A stretch of 64,000 bases of DNA from Stutzerimonas sp. S1. Its GTDB lineage: Bacteria > Pseudomonadota > Gammaproteobacteria > Pseudomonadales > Pseudomonadaceae. The stretch lies in contig NZ_JAOEIY010000006.1 in assembly GCF_025966695.1 (NCBI RefSeq), forward strand, positions 62,001 to 126,000. Direction: 5' to 3'. Numbering within the stretch: the first letter of the stretch is position 1; every line of letters starts with the position of its first letter. The position numbers and the translations under genes are program-made. The notes beneath the pieces are model-generated. The model saw only the letters and a list, made by a program, of their open reading frames with translations. It had not been told where the DNA came from and made no database searches. Below are positions 10,056 to 18,809 of this stretch, in pieces.

Positions 10056-11612
10056 TCAGCCGCTGCTGTCGCTGAGCGCGATACCTTCCCGGCCGCGTTG
10101 CTTGATCCGGTACATCGCCTGATCCGCCGCGGTCAGCAGCGCATCGAAGGTTTCGCCCTGGCTGGGACACAGGGCGATGCCGATGCTGCACGATACCGAT
10201 TGCGTGCCAGCTGCCGTCTCGATCGGGAGATTGATGGCCTGTAGCAGCTGGCGGCCTGCTGCTTCCGCGTCAGCGGGGGTGGCGAGATCCCTGACCAGCA
10301 CGACGAACTCGTCGCCGCCATAACGCGCGACGGTGTCGTACGCGCGGGTCGCGTGGCGCATGCGGTCGGCGACGGTCTGCAGCACCTGATCGCCGATCTC
10401 GTGGCCGAAACGGTCGTTGATGTCCTTGAAATGGTCGAGGTCGACGACCATCAGGGCGAACGGAGTCCCGTGGCGTTGCCAGTACGCGTAGGCCTCGCCG
10501 AAGCGGTCCGCCAGCAGGTGGCGGTTGGGCAGGCGGGTGAGGACGTCGTGGGTCGCGAGATAAACCGAGCGCTCATGCTCGCGTTCCGCCAGTTCGATGG
10601 TGCGGAAATGCCGTACCAGCACCACCGGTAGCAGCACCAGGGCGCCGGCGAGAATCGCCAGCAGCGTCAGCGTCTCGAAGGTCAGGACATCGCCCAGCCG
10701 CAGCTGGCGTTCGAACAGCAGGGTGGTGGGCTGCGACAGGCTGCGGATCTCGACCCGATCCTGCAGGAGCGGCAGCAACAGCCGATCCAGCGCGCCGGTC
10801 GGCTCGGATTCCGTCGAGAACAGGTGCTGCGGCACGCCCGTGCCGGCCTTGAGCAGCGCCTCGAGGCGCACCCGGTGATCCACTTCGGCGTTGTGTACCG
10901 CGGCCAATAGCGAGTCCGTCCTGGTCAGCAGCAGTGCGACCATGGTGCTGCCGAAGAAATTCAGGCCGCCGCGCTGTTGCATTCCCTCCGAGCGTTTGAC
11001 GCGCTGCAGCAGAATGTAGGCGTTGCCGCCTTCGTACATGGCGAAAACCGGAGTGGCGACCGGCTTGACCGTGCGTTTGGCCTTCGCCAGTGCGTGGGAC
11101 AGGTAGTCCACCGTTTCCAGCCTGACGCCGTACAACGCGCTGGCTTGCGGAAGCTCCGGGTGCATGAATAGCAGCGGCCAGGTTTCGTTCAGTTGCACCT
11201 GCCGCAGCGCGGGCCGCTGGGTCAGGCTGGGAAAGTCCTTCAGTTTGAAGTCTGCTCGCCAGCTCAGCCGCAGCAGCTTCTCGAAGCCGTACTGCTCGGA
11301 AAGAGGGACGCCGCGTGCCACCTCCAACATGTAGATCTGCGGGTACGCGGCGACCACGGCGGCCGCGTAACGGGCCGTGGCATCCGCATCGCTCTGCTCG
11401 ACAGCCTGCAGGAAGGCCGAGAAACCGGCCAGTACGGCCTCGTTGGTATCCAGGTGATTGCGTACGGCACCCGAGACGTTCTGTACGTGTTGGGCGAAGC
11501 GGGTTTCCCAGCGCCGGACCTCGGACTTGAACAGCAGTTGGGCCGAGAAGCCCGTCAGTACGAGGGACAGGGCAATGAATCCTGTGAAGGAGCGCCGGCG
11601 TTTGGTCAGCAT
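10056..11612 (-). CDS. CHASE-like sensor diguanylate cyclase (GGDEF)
   Basis: The 518-residue protein has an N-terminal membrane helix (FIALSLVLTGFSAQLLF, about residues 11-27) and a large periplasmic CHASE-like sensor to about residue 310. A second helix (LLAILAGALVLLPVVLV) and a C-terminal GGDEF domain follow. The active site reads ARYGGDEFVVLV, and an RAYD inhibitory I-site (RxxD) lies five residues before GGDEF, so it should make c-di-GMP with product inhibition. There is no EAL domain. The start MLTKRRRSFTG was chosen because basic residues directly precede the first helix. It is convergent with the CNNM gene and its signal is unknown. Confidence 0.9.
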   Translation of the reverse strand: MLTKRRRSFTGFIALSLVLTGFSAQLLFKSEVRRWETRFAQHVQNVSGAVRNHLDTNEAVLAGFSAFLQAVEQSDADATARYAAAVVAAYPQIYMLEVARGVPLSEQYGFEKLLRLSWRADFKLKDFPSLTQRPALRQVQLNETWPLLFMHPELPQASALYGVRLETVDYLSHALAKAKRTVKPVATPVFAMYEGGNAYILLQRVKRSEGMQQRGGLNFFGSTMVALLLTRTDSLLAAVHNAEVDHRVRLEALLKAGTGVPQHLFSTESEPTGALDRLLLPLLQDRVEIRSLSQPTTLLFERQLRLGDVLTFETLTLLAILAGALVLLPVVLVRHFRTIELAEREHERSVYLATHDVLTRLPNRHLLADRFGEAYAYWQRHGTPFALMVVDLDHFKDINDRFGHEIGDQVLQTVADRMRHATRAYDTVARYGGDEFVVLVRDLATPADAEAAGRQLLQAINLPIETAAGTQSVSCSIGIALCPSQGETFDALLTAADQAMYRIKQRGREGIALSDSSG

Positions 11613-11877
11613 CGTTATTCTCTCGGCGAACTGCACACGGAGCCGTAAGGCGGCCCGACCAGGCATGTCGTGCTGAAGCCTGGAGTGCCTAGCAGCCGCA
11701 TCCATGGCCGTTGGGCCGCGAAGCAGGCTGCCACCCGAGAAACCGACGGGCGGCGCATTGAAGCTAGCAAAACGCCAGTTGCTGGTCCACCGGTCGGCGG
11801 AGCGGCACGCTGGCGGTTCGCTGCCTGAGCCGGCCGGCCAGTGCGCCACGGCATGTCGCCCGCTTTTCGTGCTCGAC

Positions 11878-11892
11878 GCACAAACCAAGTGC
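11878..11892. promoter_or_regulatory. NtrC-like enhancer site, second copy of the rut module
   Basis: GCACAAACCAAGTGC has the GCAC-N7-GTGC form. It differs at a single spacer position from the rut site read in the same orientation relative to its operon. A GTGC-TCGAC-GCAC dyad overlaps it at 11869-11881, again as at rut. Its centre is about 97 bases upstream of the -12 element. Confidence 0.65.
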
Positions 11893-11899
11893 TCCGATC

Positions 11900-11915
11900 C
11901 GGACCATTTGATCCG
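11900..11915. promoter_or_regulatory. RutR-like box, second copy
   Basis: CGGACCATTTGATCCG contains the dyad GGACCA/TGATCC and matches the RutR consensus TTGACCAnnTGGTCAA at most core positions. It sits about 74 bases upstream of the -12 element, the same spacing as the box at rut. Confidence 0.55.
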
Positions 11916-11967
11916 TTTTTTAGCTATCGCTTTTCTAATTGTTTGATCTTAAAAGAGATCTTTCTGG

Positions 11968-11983
11968 TGGCACGCTTTCTGCT
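11968..11983 (+). promoter_or_regulatory. Sigma-54 promoter of the oxygenase/BMP operon
   Basis: TGGCACGCTTTCTGCT has the exact GG-N10-GC spacing and the strong TGGCACG -24 element. It lies 126 bases before the first gene and downstream of the NtrC-like and RutR-like sites. Confidence 0.75.
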
Positions 11984-12108
11984 CTTGCTTCGCTGGCGCC
12001 GCTGAGAGCAACGGCGCGACCTGCCTCACGGCAGCGCAAATGGAGAAGCGCCTGCGCCATTGGCGACGCGCTCAGCTATCAGCCTTGCGTCACAGGAGTG
12101 CGTCACCC

Positions 12109-13119
12109 ATGACTCTGCAATACGTTCCCATCATCGACCTGGCGCCGTACTTCGCCGGCACACCGCAGGGTAAGGCCCAGGTAGCCAAGGCCGTGGATCA
12201 GGCCTGTCGCGACATCGGCTTTCTGGTCATCACCAACCACCAGATTCCAGCGGAATTGATCGAACGTGTGTCGCGTCTGACGCGGCAGTTCTTCGCCTTG
12301 CCGCTGGCGGAGAAGCGCAAGGTCGACCGGCCCAGCCCGGAAATGGTGCGCGGTTACAGCGCCATCGCCGAAGAGAGCCTGTCGTACTCCATGGAGGAGG
12401 CGGCGCCGGGTGATCTCAAGGAATCCTTCTCCATCGGCCCCAGCGACGTGCCGGACGAGCCCTACTACCGCTGCGCCGCTGCCGGCCCGCATTTCGCGCC
12501 AAACGTCTGGCCTACCGGCATCGACGGCTTCGAGCAGGCGTATCGCGAATACTTCGCCGCCATGAGCGAGCTGGCGCAATCGCTGATGCGTATCTTCGCC
12601 CTGGCGCTGGAGCTGCCGGAAACCTTCTTCGACGACAAGATCGACCAGCACATCAGCATGTTCCGCAGCCTCAGCTACCCGGACGTCAAGGGTGAGGTCG
12701 AACCGGGCCAATTGCGCGCCAGCGCCCACACCGATTACGGCAGTCTGACCATCGTCAAGCCGGACAACGCCCTCGGCGGCCTGCAGGCGCGCAACCGCCA
12801 GGGCGAGTGGGTAGACGTGCCCTACGTGGAGGGCGGCTTCGCCGTGAACATCGGCGACCTGATGATGCAGTGGACCAACGACCAGTGGATTTCCACGCTG
12901 CACCGGGTGGTCAACCCGCCGGCCGACAGCGCCGCGGACAACGGCCGGCAGTCGCTGGTGTTCTTCCATCAGCCCAACTACGACGCGCTGATCGAGTGCC
13001 TGCCGGGCTGCTGCAGCGCGACCAATCCGCCACGCCATGCGCCGGTCACCTCCGGCGACAACCTGCTCTCCAAGTTCGTCAAGCAGACCACCTTCGGCAA
13101 AGGCCTGGAGGTCGCATGA
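12109..13119 (+). CDS. Isopenicillin-N-synthase-like 2-oxoglutarate/Fe(II) oxygenase
   Basis: The 336-residue protein has the DIOX_N domain (VPIIDLAPYF, then GFLVITNHQIP) and a 2OG-FeII_Oxy core. Iron ligands are His207-x-Asp209 (SAHTDYGSLTI) and His265 (TLHRVVNPP), and the Arg280-x-Ser282 pair (RQS) binds 2-oxoglutarate. The start MTLQYVP has CAGGAG 11 bases upstream. Fungal thymine-7-hydroxylase belongs to this superfamily. The gene is first in an operon with a BMP-type importer and shares NtrC/RutR/sigma-54 control with rut, so hydroxylation of a pyrimidine or related base is a reasonable hypothesis. Ethylene-forming and antibiotic-type relatives also exist, so the substrate is unproven. 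Confidence 0.88.
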   Translation: MTLQYVPIIDLAPYFAGTPQGKAQVAKAVDQACRDIGFLVITNHQIPAELIERVSRLTRQFFALPLAEKRKVDRPSPEMVRGYSAIAEESLSYSMEEAAPGDLKESFSIGPSDVPDEPYYRCAAAGPHFAPNVWPTGIDGFEQAYREYFAAMSELAQSLMRIFALALELPETFFDDKIDQHISMFRSLSYPDVKGEVEPGQLRASAHTDYGSLTIVKPDNALGGLQARNRQGEWVDVPYVEGGFAVNIGDLMMQWTNDQWISTLHRVVNPPADSAADNGRQSLVFFHQPNYDALIECLPGCCSATNPPRHAPVTSGDNLLSKFVKQTTFGKGLEVA

Positions 13120-13502
13120 GCACGCTGTCCTACGTCAACGTCTTCGCACGGGACATCGAGGCGCTTAGCGGTTTCTACCGCGAGCTGTTCGGTTTCAGGA
13201 ACATCCCCGAGATCGCCTCGCCGATCTTTCGTGGGCTGGATACCGGCAAGAGCTGCATCGGCTTCAACGCGCCGGACGCCTACGCGCTGCTGCATCTGAA
13301 TGAGTACGCCGACACCCGCGGCTGCAAGTTCCTGCTGAACATCGACGTCGACTCGAAAGACGAGGTCGAGCGTCTGGTGCCCATCGCCGTCGCCATGGGC
13401 GCGCGGCTGATCAAGGCGCCCTACGAGACCTATTACCACTGGTATCAGGCGGTGCTGCTGGACCCGGAAGACAACGTGTTTCGCATCAACCACATGCTTT
13501 GA
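13116..13502 (+). CDS. VOC-family (glyoxalase/dioxygenase fold) protein
   Basis: This 128-residue single VOC domain begins STLSYVNVFARDIEALSGFY and ends LLDPEDNVFRINHM. A candidate metal-ligand set is His/Glu in the first strand region and the C-terminal acidic positions, but the first ligand position is not clearly His, so metal dependence is uncertain. Its ATG overlaps the stop of the oxygenase gene (ATGA), so the two are probably made in equal amounts and act on the same compound. Possible roles are binding, isomerising or cleaving the oxygenase product. No specific function can be assigned. Confidence 0.8.
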   Translation: MSTLSYVNVFARDIEALSGFYRELFGFRNIPEIASPIFRGLDTGKSCIGFNAPDAYALLHLNEYADTRGCKFLLNIDVDSKDEVERLVPIAVAMGARLIKAPYETYYHWYQAVLLDPEDNVFRINHML

Positions 13503-13529
13503 CGTGCCAACCCTCAGGAAGACCAAAAA

Positions 13530-14633
13530 ATGCTCAATCAGATGAAACGGACCTTATGTGCGGCGGTGGCTCTCGGCCTGGCAACTACCGCGGACGTCGC
13601 CTCGGCGCAGGAAGGGCAGGGGCTGACCCTCGATAAACCGGCGAAGATCGCCATGCTCTACATCAGCCCGCGCAACGACGGCGGCTGGACCCAGGCCTTC
13701 GACGAGGCGCGGCAGAAGCTCGAAGCCGAGCTGGATACCAAGATCCAGTACGTCGAAAGCGTGCCGGAGAATGCCTCCTCGATCCGCCCGGCGGTGGACC
13801 GGCTGATCCAGCGTGGCGCCAACGTCATCATCGGCACCGCCTTCGGTTACTCGGACACCTTCAAGGAGCTGGCCGCCAAGTACCCGGACGTGGCCTTCCT
13901 CAACGGCTCGGGCACCACCAACAGCGCCAACCTCGAATCCTTCTACGGGCGCACCTACGAGAGCCAGTACCTGTGCGGAATGGCGGCCGGCGCGGCGTCG
14001 AAGACCGGCAAGCTTGGCTTCGTCGCGGCCAACCCCTTCGGCCAGGTGAACTGGACGGTGAACGCCTTCGCCCTCGGCGCCCAGGCGATCAACCCCGACG
14101 CCACCGTCACCGTCGTCTATACCGGCGCCTGGAACGACCCGGTCAAGGAGCGCGCCGCCGCCATGGCGCTGATCGACGCTGGTGCCGACGTGCTCGGCCA
14201 GCACGTCGACAGCCCGACACCGCAGATCGTCGCCCAGGAGCGCGGCGTGCACGGTACCGGGCACCACCGCGACATGCGCGAGTTCGCCCCCGAGGCGACC
14301 GTTTGCTCGTCGGTCTGGGTGTGGGACAAGTTCCTCGCGCCGGAGCTGAAGAAGATCAGTGCCGGCAACTGGACGCCGCCAGAGAACGGCGCGCTGCTGT
14401 CCATGGCCGAAGGCGGCACCGACGCGGCCTGCTGCGGCCCGGCGGTTTCCGAAGCGGACAAGGCCAAGATCATGGCCGCGCGCGAAGAGCTGCTCAAAGG
14501 CGAGAAGAAGATCTACGCCGGCCCGATGCTCGATCGCGACGGCACCGAGCGCATCGCTGCTGGCGAGGTCATGGCCGACCCGGCCCTGTGGCAGATGGAC
14601 TGGTTCGTCAAGGGAGTGATCACCCAGCAATGA
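13530..14633 (+). CDS. BMP/PnrA-type ABC transporter substrate-binding protein
   Basis: The 367-residue protein has a signal peptide (MLNQMKRTLCAAVALGLATT, cleavage near VASA-QEG). The Bmp domain shows KIAMLYISPRNDGGWTQAFD, the family aromatic/Asp ligand region, and IGTAFGYSDTFKELAAKYP. Relatives (PnrA, NupN/BmpA) bind purine or pyrimidine nucleosides; some bind nucleobases or autoinducer. There is no lipobox Cys after the signal, so it is a free periplasmic binder. GGAAG lies about 9 bases before the start. It is followed by the ATPase and two permeases with overlapping genes, making a full importer. Confidence 0.9.
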   Translation: MLNQMKRTLCAAVALGLATTADVASAQEGQGLTLDKPAKIAMLYISPRNDGGWTQAFDEARQKLEAELDTKIQYVESVPENASSIRPAVDRLIQRGANVIIGTAFGYSDTFKELAAKYPDVAFLNGSGTTNSANLESFYGRTYESQYLCGMAAGAASKTGKLGFVAANPFGQVNWTVNAFALGAQAINPDATVTVVYTGAWNDPVKERAAAMALIDAGADVLGQHVDSPTPQIVAQERGVHGTGHHRDMREFAPEATVCSSVWVWDKFLAPELKKISAGNWTPPENGALLSMAEGGTDAACCGPAVSEADKAKIMAAREELLKGEKKIYAGPMLDRDGTERIAAGEVMADPALWQMDWFVKGVITQQ

Positions 14634-16207
14634 GCAACCTCAACGCGATCCAGCTGACCGGGGTGAGCAAGTCGTTCGACGGCTTCATGGCCCTGTCTCA
14701 GGCGGATTTCACCGCCAAATGGGGCGAAGTGCACGCGCTGCTCGGTGAGAACGGCGCGGGCAAATCCTCGCTGATGAACATCGCCGCCGGCCTCTACGCA
14801 CCGGAAAGCGGATCGCTGTTGATCAACGACAACGCGGTACGGCTCAGCGGGCCGCGGGATGCCAGCCGCTACCACATCGGCATGGTTCACCAGCATTTCA
14901 AGCTGGTGAAGCCCTTCACGGTTGCCGAGAACATCCTGCTCGGCTTGCCCGAGCAGCCCGGCAACAAAAGCTTCAACGGCAGCCACCGCCAACGCCTCAG
15001 CGCGCTGGAGGCACAGATAACGGAAAAGGCGGCTGAGCTGGGCTTTGTTATCGACCCGCGCAAGCCCACCGAGTCGCTTTCGGTGGCCGAGCAGCAACGG
15101 GTAGAAATTCTCAAGGTGCTGCTGGCCGGCGCGCGGATCCTGATCCTCGACGAGCCGACCGCGGTACTCACCGATCAGGAAGCCGAGCGCCTGCTGGAAA
15201 CGGTGCGTGCCTTTGCCCGTCAGGGCTCGGCGGTGATCCTGGTCACCCACAAGATGAGCGACGTGAAGCGCTTTGCCGACCGCGTCACCGTGATGCGGGG
15301 CGGACGCACCATCCAGACCCTCGACCCGCAGACGGTCTCGGTGCCGGAGCTGGTGCGCCTGACCGTGGGTGAGTCGGCGCCGGCCAGTGAATACCAGCCG
15401 GCGACGCCGGGCGAGGTGCGCCTCCAGGTGCGTGACCTCAGGTCGTCTGGCGCGGGCGGCCACGGCGCGCTCAATGGCGTGACGCTGAACCTTCGTGCCG
15501 GCGAGATCTACGGCATCGCCGGTGTCGGCGGCAACGGCCAGAGCGAACTGGCCAACGTGCTGATGGGGCTGCCCGAGCGCTGCGATGGCACACTGGAGTT
15601 GGCCGGCTTCGGTGACTTGCGCCGGGCCAGTCCTGAACAGCGCCGCGAGCTGCGCATCGCCGCAATCCCGGCGGATCGCTACGGCGCCGCGCTGGCGGGA
15701 GAGCTTTCGGTAGCCGAGAACTTCGGTGTCGGCCAGGTCCACAGCGGCCGCTACGGCTCGTTCTTCAATCTGCGCCGCACGCGTCTGGAGGCCGAGGCTG
15801 CCGAGGCAGTCACGGGTTTCGATGTGCAGGGCGTGCGCTCGCTGAAACAGAAGGCCGCGCTGCTCTCCGGCGGTAATGCGCAGAAGCTGGTGATCGCCCG
15901 GGAGTTCTCCCGCGACCCGCAGCTGGTGCTGGTGCACAGCCCCAGCCGCGGCCTCGACGTGCGCGCCACCGCCGCGGTGCATGCCCGCCTGCGCGCCGCC
16001 CGCGAGGCCGGCGCAGCGGTGCTGGTGATCAGCGAAGACCTCGACGAGGTGCTGGCGCTGGCTGATCGCATCGGCGTGATGAATGCCGGGCGCATCGTCG
16101 CCGAATTCAACCGGCCGGCGGATCGCCAGGCCATCGGCAGGGCCATGGTCAGTCACGACGAACAGGGCCACGCAGAGCCAGCAGCTGAGGGGGCAAGCCA
16201 TGAATGA
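14630..16207 (+). CDS. Nucleoside-type ABC transporter, double ATP-binding protein
   Basis: The 525-residue protein carries two ABC domains as in YufO/RbsA-type ATPases. The first has Walker A GENGAGKSS, signature LSVAEQQRVEILK and Walker B ILILDEPTAVLT. The second has the divergent P-loop GVGGNGQSE and signature LSGGNAQKLVIAREF, with HSPSRGLD replacing a canonical DEPTRGLD. The second site is therefore probably the weaker hydrolytic site, as usual in this family. The ATG overlaps the stop of the binding-protein gene and the last bases overlap the next permease. It energises import by the two membrane subunits that follow. Confidence 0.92.
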   Translation: MSNLNAIQLTGVSKSFDGFMALSQADFTAKWGEVHALLGENGAGKSSLMNIAAGLYAPESGSLLINDNAVRLSGPRDASRYHIGMVHQHFKLVKPFTVAENILLGLPEQPGNKSFNGSHRQRLSALEAQITEKAAELGFVIDPRKPTESLSVAEQQRVEILKVLLAGARILILDEPTAVLTDQEAERLLETVRAFARQGSAVILVTHKMSDVKRFADRVTVMRGGRTIQTLDPQTVSVPELVRLTVGESAPASEYQPATPGEVRLQVRDLRSSGAGGHGALNGVTLNLRAGEIYGIAGVGGNGQSELANVLMGLPERCDGTLELAGFGDLRRASPEQRRELRIAAIPADRYGAALAGELSVAENFGVGQVHSGRYGSFFNLRRTRLEAEAAEAVTGFDVQGVRSLKQKAALLSGGNAQKLVIAREFSRDPQLVLVHSPSRGLDVRATAAVHARLRAAREAGAAVLVISEDLDEVLALADRIGVMNAGRIVAEFNRPADRQAIGRAMVSHDEQGHAEPAAEGASHE

Positions 16208-17336
16208 ACAGGTACGCCCGGTGATGCTCGAACAGGTCACGCAGGTCGCGAAACGGCCCAAGCCGCCGCTGCTGTCCCGACGCTACGCCCTGGAGATCCG
16301 CCAGCAACTGGCCTGGCACTGGCAGGCTGTGATCATCGGTCTCGCGCTGTTGCTGGGGCTGAGCATTTCCGCCGCGATCCTCGTCGCTGCTGGCGTACCG
16401 GCCGGCGAGCTGCTCAATGAGTTCGTCCTTCTCACGGTATTCGATGCGCAGAGCCTGAAGGCCGTGCTGTTTCAGGCCTCGCCGATGATTCTCGTCGGCC
16501 TGGCCGGTTGCATGGCCTTCCGTGCCAAGTTCTGGAACCTGGGCCTCGAGGGGCAGATGATCTGGGGCGCCATCGGTGCCACGGCGATCTCGCTGTTCGA
16601 GGTCGGCCCGCAGGTGCTGCGTCTGCCGCTGATGCTCGCAGCGGCGATCATCTGCGGGCTGATCTGGGCGCTGGCGCCGGTGGTGCTCAAGCTGCGGCTT
16701 AAGGTCAACGAGATCATCTCGACGCTGATGCTCAATTACCTGGCGATCAACTTCCTGCTGCACCTGCTCTACGGCAGCTGGAAGGACCCGAAGAGCTCGT
16801 TCCCCTATTCGCCGCAGTTCCAGCCGTTCGAGCGCTTGCCCGAGCTGTTCGATGGGATCAGCGCGGCAGTGCCGCTGGCGGTGGTCGTCGCGCTGCTGGC
16901 GCTGTGGTTCCTCGGCATTTCCCGCGCCGGGCTCTATCTGCGCTTTGTCGATGCCAACCCGCGGGTGGCCGGCGCGGTCGGCGTGCCGGTGCAGAAGATG
17001 ATCATCGGCACCGTGCTGATCTCCGGCGCCATGGCTGGGATCGCCGGCTTTCTCGTCACCGCGGGGCAGGAGGGGCGGCTGACCCAGTCGTTCTACCAGG
17101 GCTACGGCTTCTCCGGCATCCTCATCGCCTTTCTCGCCCGCAACAACCCGGTGGCGGCACTGGTGGTGGCGCTGCTGATGGCGATGCTGTTCGTTGCCGG
17201 ACGCAGCCTGCAGGTGTTCTACCAGATCCCCTTTTCCATGGTGCAGCTGATCCAGGCGATCCTGGTGATCTGCGTCGCCTCCTCGGATTTCTTTATCCGC
17301 CACCGCATCCGCCGCGTTCAGGGAGGCGAAAGCTGA
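16200..17336 (+). CDS. ABC transporter permease (YufP-like, BPD_transp_2)
   Basis: The 378-residue membrane protein has about ten hydrophobic segments. The family region GLAGCMAFRAKFWNLGLEGQ lies near residue 102, and IGTVLISGAMAGIAGFLVT near residue 270. The N-terminus is an unusually long cytoplasmic stretch (about 40 residues) before the first helix. Its ATG overlaps the end of the ATPase gene by eight bases. It forms the translocation pore with the next gene product. It is assigned to the BMP-linked nucleoside/base importers by family and position. Confidence 0.92.
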   Translation: MNEQVRPVMLEQVTQVAKRPKPPLLSRRYALEIRQQLAWHWQAVIIGLALLLGLSISAAILVAAGVPAGELLNEFVLLTVFDAQSLKAVLFQASPMILVGLAGCMAFRAKFWNLGLEGQMIWGAIGATAISLFEVGPQVLRLPLMLAAAIICGLIWALAPVVLKLRLKVNEIISTLMLNYLAINFLLHLLYGSWKDPKSSFPYSPQFQPFERLPELFDGISAAVPLAVVVALLALWFLGISRAGLYLRFVDANPRVAGAVGVPVQKMIIGTVLISGAMAGIAGFLVTAGQEGRLTQSFYQGYGFSGILIAFLARNNPVAALVVALLMAMLFVAGRSLQVFYQIPFSMVQLIQAILVICVASSDFFIRHRIRRVQGGES

Positions 17337-18262
17337 TGGACATGATCGCCAACTGGCTCGGCAACACGCCGGACTTCGCCGTGCCCTTCGCCCTCGCGGC
17401 GCTGGGGCTGATTCTCACCGAACGCGCCGGCGTGCTGGCCCTCGGCGCGGAAGGGCTGATGCTGGTCGGCGCGCTGGCCGGCATCGGCGCGCAGCTGGCG
17501 TTCGGCAGCCATGGCACGTCGCTGCTGTTGGCGATGGGCGCGGCGGCGGTGGTGTCGCTGTTGTTCGCGCTGATGGTGCTGGTGCTGCGCATCAACCAGG
17601 TGATCGCCGGCCTGGCACTGGTGTTCTTCTGCCAGGGCCTGACCGGCTTGCTCGGCACGCTGCTGGACTGGACCAGCAAGCCGGTCAAGGGGCTGGGCGC
17701 GGTCGAGCTGTGGCCGCTGTCGGAGCTGCCGCTGCTGGGCAAGCTGTTCGTGCAGAACCCGCTGGTGTTCATGACGCCGCTGATCGTTCTTGCCGTGGTC
17801 TGGTTCCTCACCCGCACGACCACCGGCCTGCGCCTGCGCGCGGTCGGCGAGAATCCGCAGGCGGCAGACGCGGCGGGGATTTCCGTGCTCGGCTATCGGC
17901 TGGCGGCGATTCTCGCTGGCTCCGCGCTTATCGGGCTGGCGGGAGGCTATATCTCGCTGCTCAGCACCAAGCTGTGGATCGCCGACATGACCGGTGGGCG
18001 CGGCTGGATCGCCGTGGCGCTGGTGATCTTCGCCCGCTGGTCACCGTGGAAGGCGCTGGCCGGGGCGCTGCTGTTCGGCTGCATCGAGGCGCTGATCCCG
18101 CAACTGGCCGCCGCCGGCGTGCGCCTGCCGCAGTACTTCGTGCTGATGACACCCTATGCCGTGACCCTGGCGGTGATGATCTGGGTGGCCAGCGGCAGGA
18201 ACGTTTCCGGCAATCAGCCTGGCGCCCTGGGTATTCCCTTTATCCGCGAGGAGCGTCGCTGA
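17336..18262 (+). CDS. ABC transporter permease (YufQ-like, BPD_transp_2)
   Basis: The 308-residue membrane protein is the usual shorter partner of the preceding permease. It shows ERAGVLALGAEGLMLVGALA near residue 29 and VGENPQAADAAGISVLGYR near residue 181. The start overlaps the previous stop by one base (TGATG). It completes the importer of binding protein, ATPase and two permeases. The operon ends here and converges with a gene only six bases away on the other strand; no clear hairpin terminator lies between them. Confidence 0.92.
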   Translation: MDMIANWLGNTPDFAVPFALAALGLILTERAGVLALGAEGLMLVGALAGIGAQLAFGSHGTSLLLAMGAAAVVSLLFALMVLVLRINQVIAGLALVFFCQGLTGLLGTLLDWTSKPVKGLGAVELWPLSELPLLGKLFVQNPLVFMTPLIVLAVVWFLTRTTTGLRLRAVGENPQAADAAGISVLGYRLAAILAGSALIGLAGGYISLLSTKLWIADMTGGRGWIAVALVIFARWSPWKALAGALLFGCIEALIPQLAAAGVRLPQYFVLMTPYAVTLAVMIWVASGRNVSGNQPGALGIPFIREERR

Positions 18263-18268
18263 GCGGCC

Positions 18269-18649
18269 TCACTGTGCGGCGCTGCGATCGCTCGAGCGGC
18301 AGGTGATCTCCGCGTAGGGCTGGTCTGGCGAATACTCGCCCGGCACCCGCTCCACCGCCTGCGAGCCCGGCGCGACGGTGAAGACCGGCGGGGCGGAGGT
18401 GTCGGCGCGGGCGTCGGCCGGCACGTGGAATTCACAGGTGATCTGTCCATCGGCGTGGTTCATCACCTTCACCGCCCGCACGCCGAGCAATTCGCCTTCG
18501 ACACCTTCGGACTTGGCTGGTACACCCATGGGACTGATCTCGACGTCCAGACCGTTGAGGTGGCTGATGATCTGTGGCACAGGAGTCTGCGCGTGGGCCA
18601 ACGAGGCACAGAGCGCGAGGCTGCAGGCGGCGAGAAGCTGCTTGGTCAT
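18269..18649 (-). CDS. Periplasmic hypothetical protein
   Basis: I do not recognise this protein beyond a secreted small-protein family seen in pseudomonads. It has 126 residues with a clear signal peptide (MTKQLLAACSLALCASLAHA-Q) and GGAGG about 6 bases before the start. The mature part has two cysteines (ITCEFH, ITCRSS), consistent with one disulfide, and no known catalytic motif. It is convergent with the permease gene and is probably monocistronic. Confidence 0.7.
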   Translation of the reverse strand: MTKQLLAACSLALCASLAHAQTPVPQIISHLNGLDVEISPMGVPAKSEGVEGELLGVRAVKVMNHADGQITCEFHVPADARADTSAPPVFTVAPGSQAVERVPGEYSPDQPYAEITCRSSDRSAAQ

Positions 18650-18809
18650 GGAAACCTCCAGAGTTCGGTCCCCCTTTAGAAGAGGCGCGAGGTCGGTGGT
18701 TCGCTGGCCGGTGTGGCGATTGGTTGCAAATGATGAGCGGCACGCTGTGCACCTTCGCAAGTGCTCGCGACGGTGAGGTGGCCGGCCGTCGGGCGCGGCC
18801 TGCGTGCCG

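Larger units (their letters stand above)
11613..12108. other. Regulatory region of the oxygenase/BMP transporter operon
   Basis: There is no credible gene in these 496 bases. The part from about 11865 holds a near-copy of the rut control region: NtrC-like site, RutR-like box and sigma-54 promoter. The remainder (11613-11860) shows nothing I can name. Confidence 0.7.

Noticed and set aside
13973-14629. Upstream extension of the double ATP-binding protein
   Set aside because: It overlaps the substrate-binding-protein gene in another frame. The conserved ABC domain starts at MSNLNAIQL with an ATGA overlap.
14513-16261. Minus-strand open frame of 582 codons opposite the ABC ATPase
   Set aside because: Shadow of the ATPase and permease genes; no family features.
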